NCBI RefSeq assembly: GCF_026004115.1
Contig: NZ_BPIM01000001.1
Span: forward strand, 744,001 to 808,000
DNA from: Meiothermus sp.
GTDB taxonomy: Bacteria > Deinococcota > Deinococci > Deinococcales > Thermaceae
DNA length: 64,000 nucleotides
Direction of reading: 5' to 3'
The position numbers were made by a program, and so were the translations under genes. The notes beneath the pieces were generated by a model. It ran no database searches and was not told the origin of the DNA. It worked only from the letters and a program-made list of their open reading frames with translations. Positions 24,695 to 33,433 of the stretch are shown in pieces. The first letter of the stretch is position 1. Each line of letters begins with the position of its first letter.

Positions 24695-25627
24695 ATGGGA
24701 GCCGGTACCGTTGCAGCCGGGCTGGAGACGTCCCGGACGAGTCTGAGGCCGATCTCGGTCGGCGACGCCGACCTGGTGTATGCCACCCTTCAAAACCCCA
24801 GGGTCACCCGCTACCTGGATCAGCCGCCGCCGTCGCTCGAGGCGGCGCGGGCTATGATCGAGGTGATGGCTGCGCCTGAGACGGGCCGCTGGTGGGTTGT
24901 TCGCGCCCGAGACGGCCGGGCCCTCGGGTCCGCGGGGCTCAACAGGCTCTACACACCGGGCGTGGGCATCGTCCTGGATCCCGCGGCGTGGGGGCACGGG
25001 CTCGCCACGGAGGTACTCGGGGCGGTGGTGCGGTACGCGCTCGAGGCGATGAGGCTCAGCCGTGTCGAGGCCCAGGTGCATGAGGACAATGTCGCCGCGA
25101 GGGCAGTGGTTGAGCGCCTGGGATTCACGGTGCGGGGCCTAACGCACCGTTTCTACCCGGCCGAAGGCCGGGTGCGGCTTACGTCGGTGTGGGGCAAATC
25201 CGGGGAGAATCCTGCGGGCGCCGCGGGCCTCCAAGCCGATCCAGTGACGAAGGCCGAGGTCTGCAAGCAGCTTGTGCTGCTCCCGGTGCAGGACATCCGG
25301 GCCACGCTGGGCTTCTACGTCGGCAGCCTTGGCTTCCGACTCGACTTCGTCCAGGGCGACCCGCCGCAGTACGCTGCCGTCTCACTGGGGTGCTGGTCTT
25401 CCGATGTTGGACGCATACACTTTTTCGCCTCCCCTGATGCGGCTGTGGCAGGTGCACGGCCGACCGTGTACTTGTGCCTGGGGGATGACCTGAGCTCCGT
25501 GTACCAGAGGGCTCGAGAGAACGGTGCGGCGGTGACGCGCGAACTGTTGGAGATCCAAGCCGGCACGCGGGAGTTCGTGCTGACTGATCCAGACGGCTAC
25601 AGGGTGGCCTTCCGAGACGTACTCTAG
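24695..25627 (+). CDS. GNAT acetyltransferase fused to a VOC/glyoxalase domain
   Basis: This is a 310-residue protein from the ATG at 24695 (AAGGAGGAGG just before). Residues ~10-165 are a RimJ-like GNAT domain: SLRPISVGDADLVY, DPAAWGHGLATEVLGAVVRYAL (acetyl-CoA loop) and VHEDNVAARAVVERLGF. Residues ~185-310 are a glyoxalase/bleomycin-resistance fold (LPVQDIRATLGFYVGSLGF to FVLTDPDGYRVAFRD). Both domains are common self-resistance functions, acetylating or binding a toxic product. It follows the ABC pair by 109 bases on the same strand. Confidence 0.75.
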   Translation: MGAGTVAAGLETSRTSLRPISVGDADLVYATLQNPRVTRYLDQPPPSLEAARAMIEVMAAPETGRWWVVRARDGRALGSAGLNRLYTPGVGIVLDPAAWGHGLATEVLGAVVRYALEAMRLSRVEAQVHEDNVAARAVVERLGFTVRGLTHRFYPAEGRVRLTSVWGKSGENPAGAAGLQADPVTKAEVCKQLVLLPVQDIRATLGFYVGSLGFRLDFVQGDPPQYAAVSLGCWSSDVGRIHFFASPDAAVAGARPTVYLCLGDDLSSVYQRARENGAAVTRELLEIQAGTREFVLTDPDGYRVAFRDVL

Positions 25628-25786
25628 CGCGTACTTCTTCGGCACAGACGCTCCCAGTGGGCAGGGGTATCCGCGATCGGCAGGCTACGCAGCCCCAGTC
25701 GCGCCCAGCGATGGAAATCTGAGAAAACAGGGGTTCCCCGGTCGCGTTTGGCGATGGAAAAACACGACCAGCGCATCCAGTAGGAC

Positions 25787-25918
25787 TTATACCAGATCCG
25801 GTTAGTTCGTCACCCTTAGGTGACGAACTAACCGGACCGAAGGGAGTGCTCTAGGATTCAAAAAGACCGCCTCTGGTGTTTTTGGTTTTGCAAACTGTCT
25901 TTTTGAATCCGGTATAAG
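25787..25918. mobile_element. MITE-like double-hairpin element, copy 2
   Basis: This 132-bp copy has the same ends and hairpin 1 as copy 1. Hairpin 2 has the same outer arm GGATTCAAAAAGA with TCTTTTTGAATCC, but its loop region differs. It lies between the GNAT-VOC gene and comM. Bases 25628-25786 carry a short minus-strand open frame of no known family and nothing else. Confidence 0.8.
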
Positions 25919-25959
25919 AATCCCCAGGGTGCATAAGTGCAAGTTTTGAGACGAATTTT

Positions 25960-27450
25960 TCACCCCAGACTCCTTCGGTAGGTCAGCGCCTCGGCCAGGT
26001 GGGTCTCCTGGATGTTCTCGGCCCCTGAGAGGTCGGCGATGGTGCGGGCTGTCCGCAGGATGCGGTCGTAGCTCCTTGCGGTGAGGGCCAGGCGTTTAGT
26101 GGCCGCTTGCAAGAGGGCCTCACTGGTGGGGGAAAGCACCGTGTGCTGCCGCAGCGCCCTGCCGAAGAGTTCGCTATTGAGCTTTCCCTGGCGGGCCTTC
26201 ATCTTTTCCCTTGCCGCCAGCACCCGTTCTCGCACCACCGCGGTGGGTTCTCCTTCTGGTGCGCGGGAGAGTTCGGCTGGGGTGAGCCGGGGGACTTCCA
26301 CCACCAGGTCGAAGCGGTCGAGCAAGGGGCCGGAGATGCGGTTCACGTACCGGGTGCGCTGGGTAGGGGTGCAGCTACAGGGTCTTTCCGGGTCACCGTG
26401 CCAGCCGCAGGGGCAAGGGTTCATGGCCGCAATCAGGAGAAACCTGGCCGGATAAGTAAAACTAGCCCGGGCCCTCGAGATGGTCACTACCCCGTCCTCG
26501 AGCGGCTGACGCAGCACCTCGAGGGCATCGCGGGAGAACTCGGGAAACTCGTCCAGGAACAGCACCCCCCGGTGGGCCAACGAAATCTCGCCAGGCTTGG
26601 GGATGGTGCCGCCGCCGATGAGCCCGGCATCGGAGACGGTGTGGTGGGGGCTGCGAAAGGGCGGGGTCTTGATGAGGCCCTTCATCAGCCGTCCAGCGGC
26701 AGAGTGGATGCGGGTGACCTCGAGGGCCTCCTCAGAACCCAGAGGCGGCAAAAGCCCCACCATCCGCTTCGCTAGCATGGTCTTGCCCGAGCCCGGCGTG
26801 CCGCTCATCAGCAGGTGGTGGCCCCCGGCTGCGGCAATCTCCAAAGCCCGCTTGGCTTTGGCCTGGCCCTTCACATCCAGCAGGTCGAGCAATGTTTCTG
26901 GCGCTTCGATTGCGGTGCTCGAGCAGACCACGGGCAACTCCTCCTGCCCCAGCAAAAAGCGCACCAGTTGCGCCAGGTGGGTCGCCCCAAAAACCTGCAC
27001 CCCTTCAATCAGGGCGGCTTCTTCGGCAGAGGCGTGGGGCATGAGGAGCTTGTAGCCATCTTGAAGGGCACCCAGGGCCAGGTTCACCGCCCCCGGCACC
27101 GGGCGCAGTTCGCCATCCAGTCCCAGTTCGCCCGCCGAGGCAAAGCCTTGCAGGGCTTCGGTTGGAATGCTCCCCTGGGCACAGAGTAACCCCAGGGCAA
27201 TGGGCAGATCGTAATGGGTGCCTTCCTTGCGCAGCTCGGCTGGGGCCAGGTTGATGACGACGCGTCCTTGCGGATAGGGAAAGCCCGCGTTCTTGAGGGC
27301 GGCCCGCACGCGCTCGCGCGATTCTTCCACAGCCTTGTCGGGCAGGCCCACCACCGCGTAGAAGGGCATCCCCTGAGAAACGTCCACCTCCACCGTGATG
27401 GGCTGGGCCTCGAGGCCAAATAGACTATAGGTTCGTACTTGCGCCAGCAT
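25960..27450 (-). CDS. comM: Mg-chelatase-like AAA+ helicase ComM
   Basis: This is a ~496-residue protein. An N-terminal S5-like subdomain ([35 protein letters not shown]) is followed by a AAA+ domain with Walker [16 protein letters not shown], Walker [12 protein letters not shown] and the [15 protein letters not shown] zinc-like segment, then the ComM C-terminal helical lid. ComM extends DNA strands during transformation by branch migration. I place the start at the ATG at 27450 ([15 protein letters not shown]), the conserved N-terminus. The gene is intact and is the source or target of the four tail copies to its left. Confidence 0.9.
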   Translation of the reverse strand: MLAQVRTYSLFGLEAQPITVEVDVSQGMPFYAVVGLPDKAVEESRERVRAALKNAGFPYPQGRVVINLAPAELRKEGTHYDLPIALGLLCAQGSIPTEALQGFASAGELGLDGELRPVPGAVNLALGALQDGYKLLMPHASAEEAALIEGVQVFGATHLAQLVRFLLGQEELPVVCSSTAIEAPETLLDLLDVKGQAKAKRALEIAAAGGHHLLMSGTPGSGKTMLAKRMVGLLPPLGSEEALEVTRIHSAAGRLMKGLIKTPPFRSPHHTVSDAGLIGGGTIPKPGEISLAHRGVLFLDEFPEFSRDALEVLRQPLEDGVVTISRARASFTYPARFLLIAAMNPCPCGWHGDPERPCSCTPTQRTRYVNRISGPLLDRFDLVVEVPRLTPAELSRAPEGEPTAVVRERVLAAREKMKARQGKLNSELFGRALRQHTVLSPTSEALLQAATKRLALTARSYDRILRTARTIADLSGAENIQETHLAEALTYRRSLG

Positions 27451-27561
27451 AGCTACCGCTTTATAGCTTAGCGGGCCGGTTTGCAAAACTTGGGTAATTG
27501 GAAAGGTTGGGTCAAAGGCAAGCCAGAGGCCCCTTCCCTTGGGCTGTTATGCTGTTAGCCA

Positions 27562-27864
27562 ATGAACGACCACTCCGTCATGGATGAGCAAGACCCGGTT
27601 CAAAACACCCTTCCCCGTCGCCTAATCGGGGAAGTAGCCTATGTGCTGCTGCTTTCGGCGCCCAGGGTGATCGCCGAGGGTATTAGAGTGCAGTTGGAAC
27701 AGCGCCGGATTCCGGTTTACCTCGAGACCCCCTTTACCAGCTTTGGTCTGCCGGAAGCTTACCTGGGCACCTACACCGGGGATGTGGGCCTCTGGGTGCC
27801 CAAGGTACTGCACGAGGACGCTGTACTGATTGTGGAGCGCGACCACCAAGGAGAGCCATCATGA
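27562..27864 (+). CDS. DUF2007-like small protein
   Basis: This is a 100-residue protein. VLLLSAPRVIAEGIRVQLEQRRIPVYLE and then GLWVPKVLHEDAVLIV follow the pattern of the DUF2007 putative signal-transducing family (a strand, a helix over the interdomain, and a final V-P-E-like segment). Its stop overlaps the start of the ROK kinase by four bases. The role is unknown; co-expression with the kinase is likely. Confidence 0.5.
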   Translation: MNDHSVMDEQDPVQNTLPRRLIGEVAYVLLLSAPRVIAEGIRVQLEQRRIPVYLETPFTSFGLPEAYLGTYTGDVGLWVPKVLHEDAVLIVERDHQGEPS

Positions 27865-28763
27865 GCGTAGTGGGGATTGATCTGGGCGGAACCAAAATTA
27901 TGGCAGGGGTGCTGAGCGAGGGGGTCATAAAGGCCAGGGTCACGGTACCCACTCCCGAGGAGGGGGGCCAGGCGGTTATCGAGGCCATGGCCCAGGCTGC
28001 TTTGTCGGCCATTGAGACCGCAGGTATCGGCATCAAGGCCATTGGCCTGGGTACCCCCGGGCCTCTGGACTTCAAGCGGGGCCGCATCAAGTTTGCGCCC
28101 AACATTGCCAACTTTACCGATTTTCCCATTGTGGAGCGGCTCGAGCAGGCCACCGGCTACAAGGTCTACATGGAAAACGACGCCAACGCCGCCGCGCTGG
28201 CCGAACATAAGCTAGGCGCAGCCCAGGGCGCCGAGAGCACCCTTTACATGACGGTCTCGACCGGGGTCGGGGGTGGTTTTGTGTGGGGCAACAAGGTGCT
28301 ACGTGGCGCAAACGGCCAGGGGGGCGAGATCGGACACATCACCATGCAGCCCGGCGGCCCCCTGTGCGGCTGCGGGCTGGATGGCTGCCTGGAAGCCCTG
28401 GCGACAGGCCCCGCCATGGAGCGCATGGCCCTGGCCTCCTTCAAGCGAGAGATGGGCACCCGCGAACTCTTTGCCCTGTTCCAACAAGGCGATCCCAGGG
28501 CCAGCCGGATCGTGTTGCAGGCCGCAAGCTGGGTGGGCATTGCCCTGGCCTCGCTGGTCAAATGCTACGACCCCGAGGTGGTGGTGCTGGGGGGCGGGGT
28601 GGCGCTCAACGCCGGCCCAGCTTATCTGGACGAAGTGATGCGCTCGTACCATCGCTACATGGAAAACTGGATCATCCCGCCCGTCCACCTGGCCAAGCTG
28701 GGGAGCGAGGCCGGACTGCTGGGGGCGGCCCTAACGGCGGCCCTCGAGGTCGGCGAGGCCTAG
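27861..28763 (+). CDS. glk: ROK-family glucokinase
   Basis: This is a 300-residue protein. The phosphate loop is GIDLGGTKIMAG, the substrate region is GTPGPLDF and MENDANAAALAE, and the ROK zinc motif is GHITMQPGGPLCGCGLDGCLEAL (CxCGxxGCxE). The second ATP motif is LVKCYDPEVVVLGGGVA. It phosphorylates glucose with ATP at the head of glycolysis. Length and motif order are full. Confidence 0.9.
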   Translation: MSVVGIDLGGTKIMAGVLSEGVIKARVTVPTPEEGGQAVIEAMAQAALSAIETAGIGIKAIGLGTPGPLDFKRGRIKFAPNIANFTDFPIVERLEQATGYKVYMENDANAAALAEHKLGAAQGAESTLYMTVSTGVGGGFVWGNKVLRGANGQGGEIGHITMQPGGPLCGCGLDGCLEALATGPAMERMALASFKREMGTRELFALFQQGDPRASRIVLQAASWVGIALASLVKCYDPEVVVLGGGVALNAGPAYLDEVMRSYHRYMENWIIPPVHLAKLGSEAGLLGAALTAALEVGEA

Positions 28764-28821
28764 CCAGCGTTATCAAAAGCACACTGTTTCATCCAGGGCC
28801 CACGTACACTCGCTGCTGGCT

Positions 28822-29067
28822 ATGATTATCCTGTACACCACCTCCTGGTGCCCCGACTGCCGCGCTACCAAACAAGCCCTTGCTGCCCTCGGCCTGCCCT
28901 ATACCGAAGTGGACATCGAACAGGACACGAGCGCTGCCGAACTGGTGATGAAGGTGAACAACGGCAAGCAGAGCGTACCCACCCTGGTTTATGGCCACCA
29001 CGCCACCTCAATGAGCCGTTTTTCTATTGCCAAACTCAAGAGCTGGCTCGAGCAAGTGGGCCTTTAG
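28822..29067 (+). CDS. Glutaredoxin-like protein
   Basis: This is an 81-residue protein with the thioredoxin fold start IILYTTSWCPDCRATKQAL, giving a CPDC active site, and a cis-Pro VPTLVYG. It belongs to the short glutaredoxin/mycoredoxin group, which reduces mixed disulfides. The start is spaced 58 bases after the kinase gene on the same strand. Confidence 0.85.
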   Translation: MIILYTTSWCPDCRATKQALAALGLPYTEVDIEQDTSAAELVMKVNNGKQSVPTLVYGHHATSMSRFSIAKLKSWLEQVGL

Positions 29068-29093
29068 GCGGGCAGCTACCAGACACAAAATTG

Positions 29094-29221
29094 TTATACC
29101 AGATTCGGTTAGTTCGCCGCCGTATGGCGGCGAACTAACCCGACTGAAAGGAGTGCTCTAGGATTCAAAAAGATAGCCTTTGGGGGTCTTTGGTTTGGAT
29201 ATCTTTTTGAATCCGGTATTA
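29094..29221. mobile_element. MITE-like double-hairpin element, copy 3 (covarying)
   Basis: This 128-bp copy has the same ends (TTATACCAGATTCGG and a GGTATTA right end). Hairpin 1 has arms GGTTAGTTCGCCGCC and GGCGGCGAACTAACC: two base pairs differ from copies 1 and 2, and in both cases both partners changed so the stem is kept. Hairpin 2 keeps GGATTCAAAAAGAT with ATCTTTTTGAATCC. It lies just past the glutaredoxin stop. Confidence 0.8.
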
Positions 29222-29250
29222 CGCGCTCTGAAGAGCCGTCCAACCAGATC

Positions 29251-29278
29251 AAAGCTGGGGCTTGGAGCCCCAGCTTTT
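29251..29278. terminator. Bidirectional intrinsic terminator
   Basis: An inverted repeat AAAGCTGGGGC, loop TTGGA, GCCCCAGCTTT, followed by TTTT on the plus strand and flanked by A residues giving U on the minus strand. It lies between the convergent glutaredoxin (+) and regulator (-) genes and probably ends both transcripts. Confidence 0.7.
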
Positions 29279-29290
29279 GTGTTGGAGGAT

Positions 29291-31135
29291 TCAGTGTTTC
29301 CTCGCGGCTTCTACCGCGCTACGAAAAAATTCGAGCACCTCTACTTTTGGCGCAGACTGGGCCTGGGCTGCCGGGGCGATGCGGTAGGAAGTGACCTCGA
29401 GGTCAATCAGGCCGCTTTCGGCGCTGCTGGTGAGGCGGATGCTGGCCCCTGCCGGAACCCGGAACCACACATCAAGCTCTTCTTTCACGGGCAGCAACAA
29501 GGCATTGTCGGCCAAAGCCCCGGCCTGGATGCCATGAAGAAAAATCACCCGGGCCTCGCGGGGCTCCTGGATCTCCAGCATGAGGGGCGCCGCACGGCCC
29601 GAAATGCCCACCCCCAGGGGGTTCTCCACATACACGTGGCCCTTGAGGTGCAGCAGGGAAGCTTCATCTTGGCCCGCCCACATGATGCCCGAAGTGGTGG
29701 CCTGGGAAGGGGTGCGTACCCAGCGCACATGGCGGCCGTCCACTTCGAAGCCCTGGCCAAAACGGGCTTCTTCCAGGAGGGCCAGCTCGCTGCCCCGGGC
29801 CATCTCACCCACGCTCGGCCCCATCGGGAGGGCTTCGTTCATACCCAGCCAGGCCTTGAGGCCGTAGCGGGTCCAGCCCGGCAGGGTATTCACAAAAGTG
29901 CCCCAGTCGGCGGTGTCGCCAGCCATCAGGCGGTGGTAGGCCTCGGCCATGCGCTGTTCTTCCATGGCGCATTGCAGGGCAGCCTGGCGGTGGTACTGCT
30001 GGCGGCGCCCCGGCTGCAGTCCCAGGTACAGAACCCGGCGGCTGGCATCGTCGGAGAACTGCCACTGTCCAGCATAAACCAGCCAGCCCCGGCGCTCGAG
30101 CTCGTCCAGATAGGGTGTGGCCTCCAGCGCATCCAGCAAGCCCTGGCTGTAGGGGCCGGGGTGCACCGAGAGACGCTCCAAGGCCAGGCGCGCCTCCAGC
30201 GAAAGCATGCGGGCCTCGAGCTGTACCTGGGCCCGTACCCGCTGGGGCAGGGGCACTTCGGCGCCGGTGTGGGGCACCGCCAGCAGCTCGCGCAGGTGGC
30301 CGGGCGAGCCCCCCGAGGCCAGGAACAGCCGCGCCGCCTGGGCAAAGGGCAGGTTTGCGAGCATCGAGGCGCGGGCTTCGGCCCACGACAAAGGCGGCAG
30401 GGTGATGTAGCGGGTGCGTTCGGCGGGATAGTGGCTGCGCAACTCCAGGATCAGTTTAGGGTCTTCCCCATAGGAGGAGCGCTCAACCACCCACAGCCCA
30501 TCACGGTCGGTCAGGATGCGCTCCATGGAGACATCGGTGTAGGGAGGGCGTAGGTAGTGCAGCGCCTTACCACCCCCCCTGGGGCCTTCCAGGAAAGGCA
30601 CCCCCAGGGCTTTGGCCAGGGCCTGGGCAAAGGCCGTGCGCCCCGAGCCAGGTCGGCCCATCAGGATCAGCACCGAGGGCAGGGTCAGTTGTGAAGCCAC
30701 CTCCTGCACCAGGCGTTCGCGTCCGACGGTACCCGAGCTATTGGCCATAAGCTGCGAGCGCTGGCCCTCGAGCCAGGCTCTAAACTCCACCGAGAGCTCC
30801 TCCAGCCCTTCCATGGGTGCCCCGGGCGAAGGGGTACGATCCAGGGAGACAAAGGGCGGAAGTTGCAAGGGATCTTCGCCCGCTTTGAACAGGGTATAGC
30901 CCAGGGGGGCCAGGGCCTGGCTCAAGCGATGCAGTTCGACCCGCAGGTTCTGCGAGGCCGCCGAATGTCCCCAAAGCAGGTCGGCCAACACCTCACGCCG
31001 GGTGGCTCCTTCCAGGGCCAGGTAGTACAGGATGGCCAAACCCTTGCGCTGGAGCTTTAGCTCGCGACCCTGATACTCCAGCCGGGCCGGCCCCCATAGT
31101 TTGAGTTGGATTGGTCCTCCAGCTTTATTCATCAT
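29291..31135 (-). CDS. BTAD/SARP-like regulator with P-loop NTPase
   Basis: This is a 614-residue protein with an AAGGAG ribosome site before the ATG at 31135. Residues ~10-85 are a winged helix (LQRKGLAILYYLALEGATRREVLADLLWG, NLRVELHRLSQAL). A BTAD-like linker and an AAA/STAND-type domain follow (Walker A MGRPGSGRTAFAQALA), then a beta-rich C-terminal part not recognised. Unlike the regulator at 787-2475, the DNA-binding part is N-terminal, as in classical SARPs. Targets are unknown. A 17-bp palindrome lies upstream. Confidence 0.65.
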   Translation of the reverse strand: MMNKAGGPIQLKLWGPARLEYQGRELKLQRKGLAILYYLALEGATRREVLADLLWGHSAASQNLRVELHRLSQALAPLGYTLFKAGEDPLQLPPFVSLDRTPSPGAPMEGLEELSVEFRAWLEGQRSQLMANSSGTVGRERLVQEVASQLTLPSVLILMGRPGSGRTAFAQALAKALGVPFLEGPRGGGKALHYLRPPYTDVSMERILTDRDGLWVVERSSYGEDPKLILELRSHYPAERTRYITLPPLSWAEARASMLANLPFAQAARLFLASGGSPGHLRELLAVPHTGAEVPLPQRVRAQVQLEARMLSLEARLALERLSVHPGPYSQGLLDALEATPYLDELERRGWLVYAGQWQFSDDASRRVLYLGLQPGRRQQYHRQAALQCAMEEQRMAEAYHRLMAGDTADWGTFVNTLPGWTRYGLKAWLGMNEALPMGPSVGEMARGSELALLEEARFGQGFEVDGRHVRWVRTPSQATTSGIMWAGQDEASLLHLKGHVYVENPLGVGISGRAAPLMLEIQEPREARVIFLHGIQAGALADNALLLPVKEELDVWFRVPAGASIRLTSSAESGLIDLEVTSYRIAPAAQAQSAPKVEVLEFFRSAVEAARKH

Positions 31136-31201
31136 CTACACTCCTTGCAAATCTCCCTGGGGCGTGGCCAAAGTCCCGGTGCAAATCCCTTGCCGGCAAT
31201 T

Positions 31202-31218
31202 TCCGCGATATTCGCGGA
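31202..31218. promoter_or_regulatory. 17-bp palindrome upstream of the regulator
   Basis: TCCGCGA, spacer TAT, TCGCGGA: perfect 7-bp arms, 67 bases before the start of the regulator at 29291-31135. It could be an operator for a dimeric repressor or for autoregulation. The rest of the 31136-31636 gap holds an imperfect hairpin (CACACCCCTTTTGGGGGGTG, near 31435) and no gene. Confidence 0.4.
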
Positions 31219-31636
31219 GCATGAGTGCATTGGGGTATACGACCAGGGCCGATTCATCACGGGATTGCTTCCACAACCCCTGCCGGGAAATAGACGTAGC
31301 CCGGTGACAATCATCACCGATCCGAGTCTTTTGCTCTTTACCTCCCTTTCTCAAGCGTGAACTCCTTCGTTAAACCTCTCATGCAGAGTAACACGGTGAA
31401 AGGGAATCCCGTGGTCAAAATGCACAACCCAGGTCACACCCCTTTTGGGGGGTGTCGGTCGTTGATCAAAAGGGAATTGCTCGTAGCGAAACAAACCCAA
31501 CATACAGCAACTCGCTGCGTTCTGCTGGGCCTATTTCATCTAAGGCAACTGCACCGCCATGCCTCTTTCCCTTCCAGCCTGCACCGCTGTGATGAATAAA
31601 CAGCCCAAACATTGGTACTGTAGGACAATCACCCCT

Positions 31637-32419
31637 ATGAAACACATCCAGGCATTGATTTTTCTAGCCATCTTCAGTGCGGCTTTGGCCCAAAACCCAT
31701 GGCCTCCAAAGCTCGAGCAAGGCCAGGTATGGAACTTCGTCATCGAGGCCCAGGGCCAGCGCCTTGCCTGGAACGTGCGACTGGGCACAGCCCAGAATGG
31801 GGTCTTCGAGGCCCAGGCCCAGGGGGTGGACACCCGGGCCGCCCAGGTGGCCTACTTCGCCGAGACCCTGCCCGGCACCAACTACAAAAACGTGCTGGTG
31901 TTCGACTTCAAGGCTCCCACAGCGGCCTCGAGTGTTGCCTCGCCTTTTACCTGCCTCATCCAGCCGGACGGCAAGGGCACGGTCGCGCTGATTGGGCTGC
32001 CTTGCAGCGCCTCTTTGGGCAGCGCCGCCGCCGGCACCTCGGGCAGCGCCGGCGCCCCCACCTGGCTCAAAGAAGCCCGCAAGGAGCCGGTAGCAGGCCA
32101 GACCTGGCGCCTCGAGACCTTCAACGTGGCCTGGAACCTCACGTTGAGCAAGTCCGAGAGCGACGGGTTCTCGGGCAGTGCCAAAATGGTGGAAAACCGC
32201 AGCGGCGACCTGCTCCCTACCGACTGGGCCATGCGCCTGTACTATGTAGGCCGCACCCTGCGCCTGGATGTTTCCGTGGGGCAAGCCCTCATCTCCTGCC
32301 TGCTGGACGACCAGTACCAGAACGCCGTGGACGGGGTGCTGCGCGGCGAGGCTAACCTTTACAGCCAGGGCCAGCAGGGCAGCCGGGGTCAGGGTGGTTG
32401 CCGGGTGGTGCTGCGATAA
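31637..32419 (+). CDS. Secreted protein of unknown function
   Basis: This is a 260-residue protein with a clear signal peptide (MKHIQALIFLAIFSAALAQ, cleavage after Ala-Leu-Ala). The mature part is beta-rich with Trp/Gln-rich strands (QVWNFVIEAQGQRLAWNVRLG) and ends in a Cys and Arg stretch. No family is recognised. I chose the Met at 31637 because the signal peptide begins there. Confidence 0.55.
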   Translation: MKHIQALIFLAIFSAALAQNPWPPKLEQGQVWNFVIEAQGQRLAWNVRLGTAQNGVFEAQAQGVDTRAAQVAYFAETLPGTNYKNVLVFDFKAPTAASSVASPFTCLIQPDGKGTVALIGLPCSASLGSAAAGTSGSAGAPTWLKEARKEPVAGQTWRLETFNVAWNLTLSKSESDGFSGSAKMVENRSGDLLPTDWAMRLYYVGRTLRLDVSVGQALISCLLDDQYQNAVDGVLRGEANLYSQGQQGSRGQGGCRVVLR

Positions 32420-32483
32420 AAATCGCTTTTTCCTCGCTTATGGCGTATCCTGATTAAAAGTTCAGGACACGGGGAAAACCACT

Positions 32484-33284
32484 ATGGGCGAGGATGGCGG
32501 GGTCGAGATTCGGCAGGGGCGGTTCTTTCGCTATGCCCTTCCCAGGGGCTGGAGGGTGCTCGAGGATGGGAATTTTGCTGTTGTCCTGGTCGCCCCCGAC
32601 CAGGCAGCCCTAACCATCATGGTGGGCAACGCGGGGCTGCCCCTTGGCTACAACCCCATGCAATATGTTTACGAGCGGCTCGCACCGCAGTTCCCCAATT
32701 TGGGCTTAGGGCAGCCCCAACCTGTCCAACCCGCCATGTGGATGCAGGCAGCCTGGGGGTTTGAACTTGCCTACAACGCAGGCGGGGTGCCTTGCCGTGG
32801 CGTCGCCAAGTGCAGCATGACCGCGGGCTACGACAGTTGCACCCTGGTCATCACCTGTGCCGCAGCCCAGGAGGTGCAGTGGGCAGACTACGCCCCCTGG
32901 CTGCCCCAGATAGCCGATCAGATTGTCCCAACCCACAGCGCAGCTTTTGGAGCCAGTGCCCTGATGATGCAAAGCCTGCAAAACTCCATAGCGCTGAGGC
33001 AGCAAGCCCAGGAATACTACCAATGGTCACAACAAACCTGGCAAGAGGTCATTGCCCACCGTGACCGGATTCAGGAGAAAAACAACTTCCACTTCCGCGA
33101 AAACCTAGGGGGTGTGGAGACCTTTGTTAATCCGTATGATTCAAAGTTGGTCGAGCTCTCCAACCAGCATACCTACCACTGGGTTAATCGCCAGGGGCAG
33201 GTCTTTTCCACCAACGACCCCAGCGAGAACCCCAATGCAGGTAGCAGCGAGGAGTGGCTGCCCATGACCCGGCACAAACCCTGA
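32484..33284 (+). CDS. Protein of unknown function
   Basis: This is a 266-residue soluble protein without a signal peptide. The N-terminal ~160 residues (FFRYALPRGWRVLEDGNFAVVLVAPD, TIMVGNAGLPLGYNP) look like an alpha/beta domain; residues ~175-210 are helical and Gln-rich (ALRQQAQEYYQWSQQTWQEV). The C-terminus (YDSKLVELSNQHTYHWVNRQGQVF) resembles strand repeats found in surface proteins. No known function is evident. It follows the secreted protein by 64 bases on the same strand. Confidence 0.45.
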   Translation: MGEDGGVEIRQGRFFRYALPRGWRVLEDGNFAVVLVAPDQAALTIMVGNAGLPLGYNPMQYVYERLAPQFPNLGLGQPQPVQPAMWMQAAWGFELAYNAGGVPCRGVAKCSMTAGYDSCTLVITCAAAQEVQWADYAPWLPQIADQIVPTHSAAFGASALMMQSLQNSIALRQQAQEYYQWSQQTWQEVIAHRDRIQEKNNFHFRENLGGVETFVNPYDSKLVELSNQHTYHWVNRQGQVFSTNDPSENPNAGSSEEWLPMTRHKP

Positions 33285-33433
33285 AGGCTCGGATCGGTAT
33301 ATTCCTTTCAGTTTACCTCCCATCCAACAGCTCTCAAAACCCTGGCAAATCACCAAACCTACACCTTCAGACCGTGTAGTTTGCCCTGAAGGCTGGCTTT
33401 TCTCTTTGGGCTTTGGGCCTTAGGCTATGTAAC

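Noticed and set aside
29180..30553. Long plus-strand frame of 457 codons
   Set aside because: It is antisense to the BTAD regulator at 29291-31135, has biased composition, and begins inside the MITE copy.
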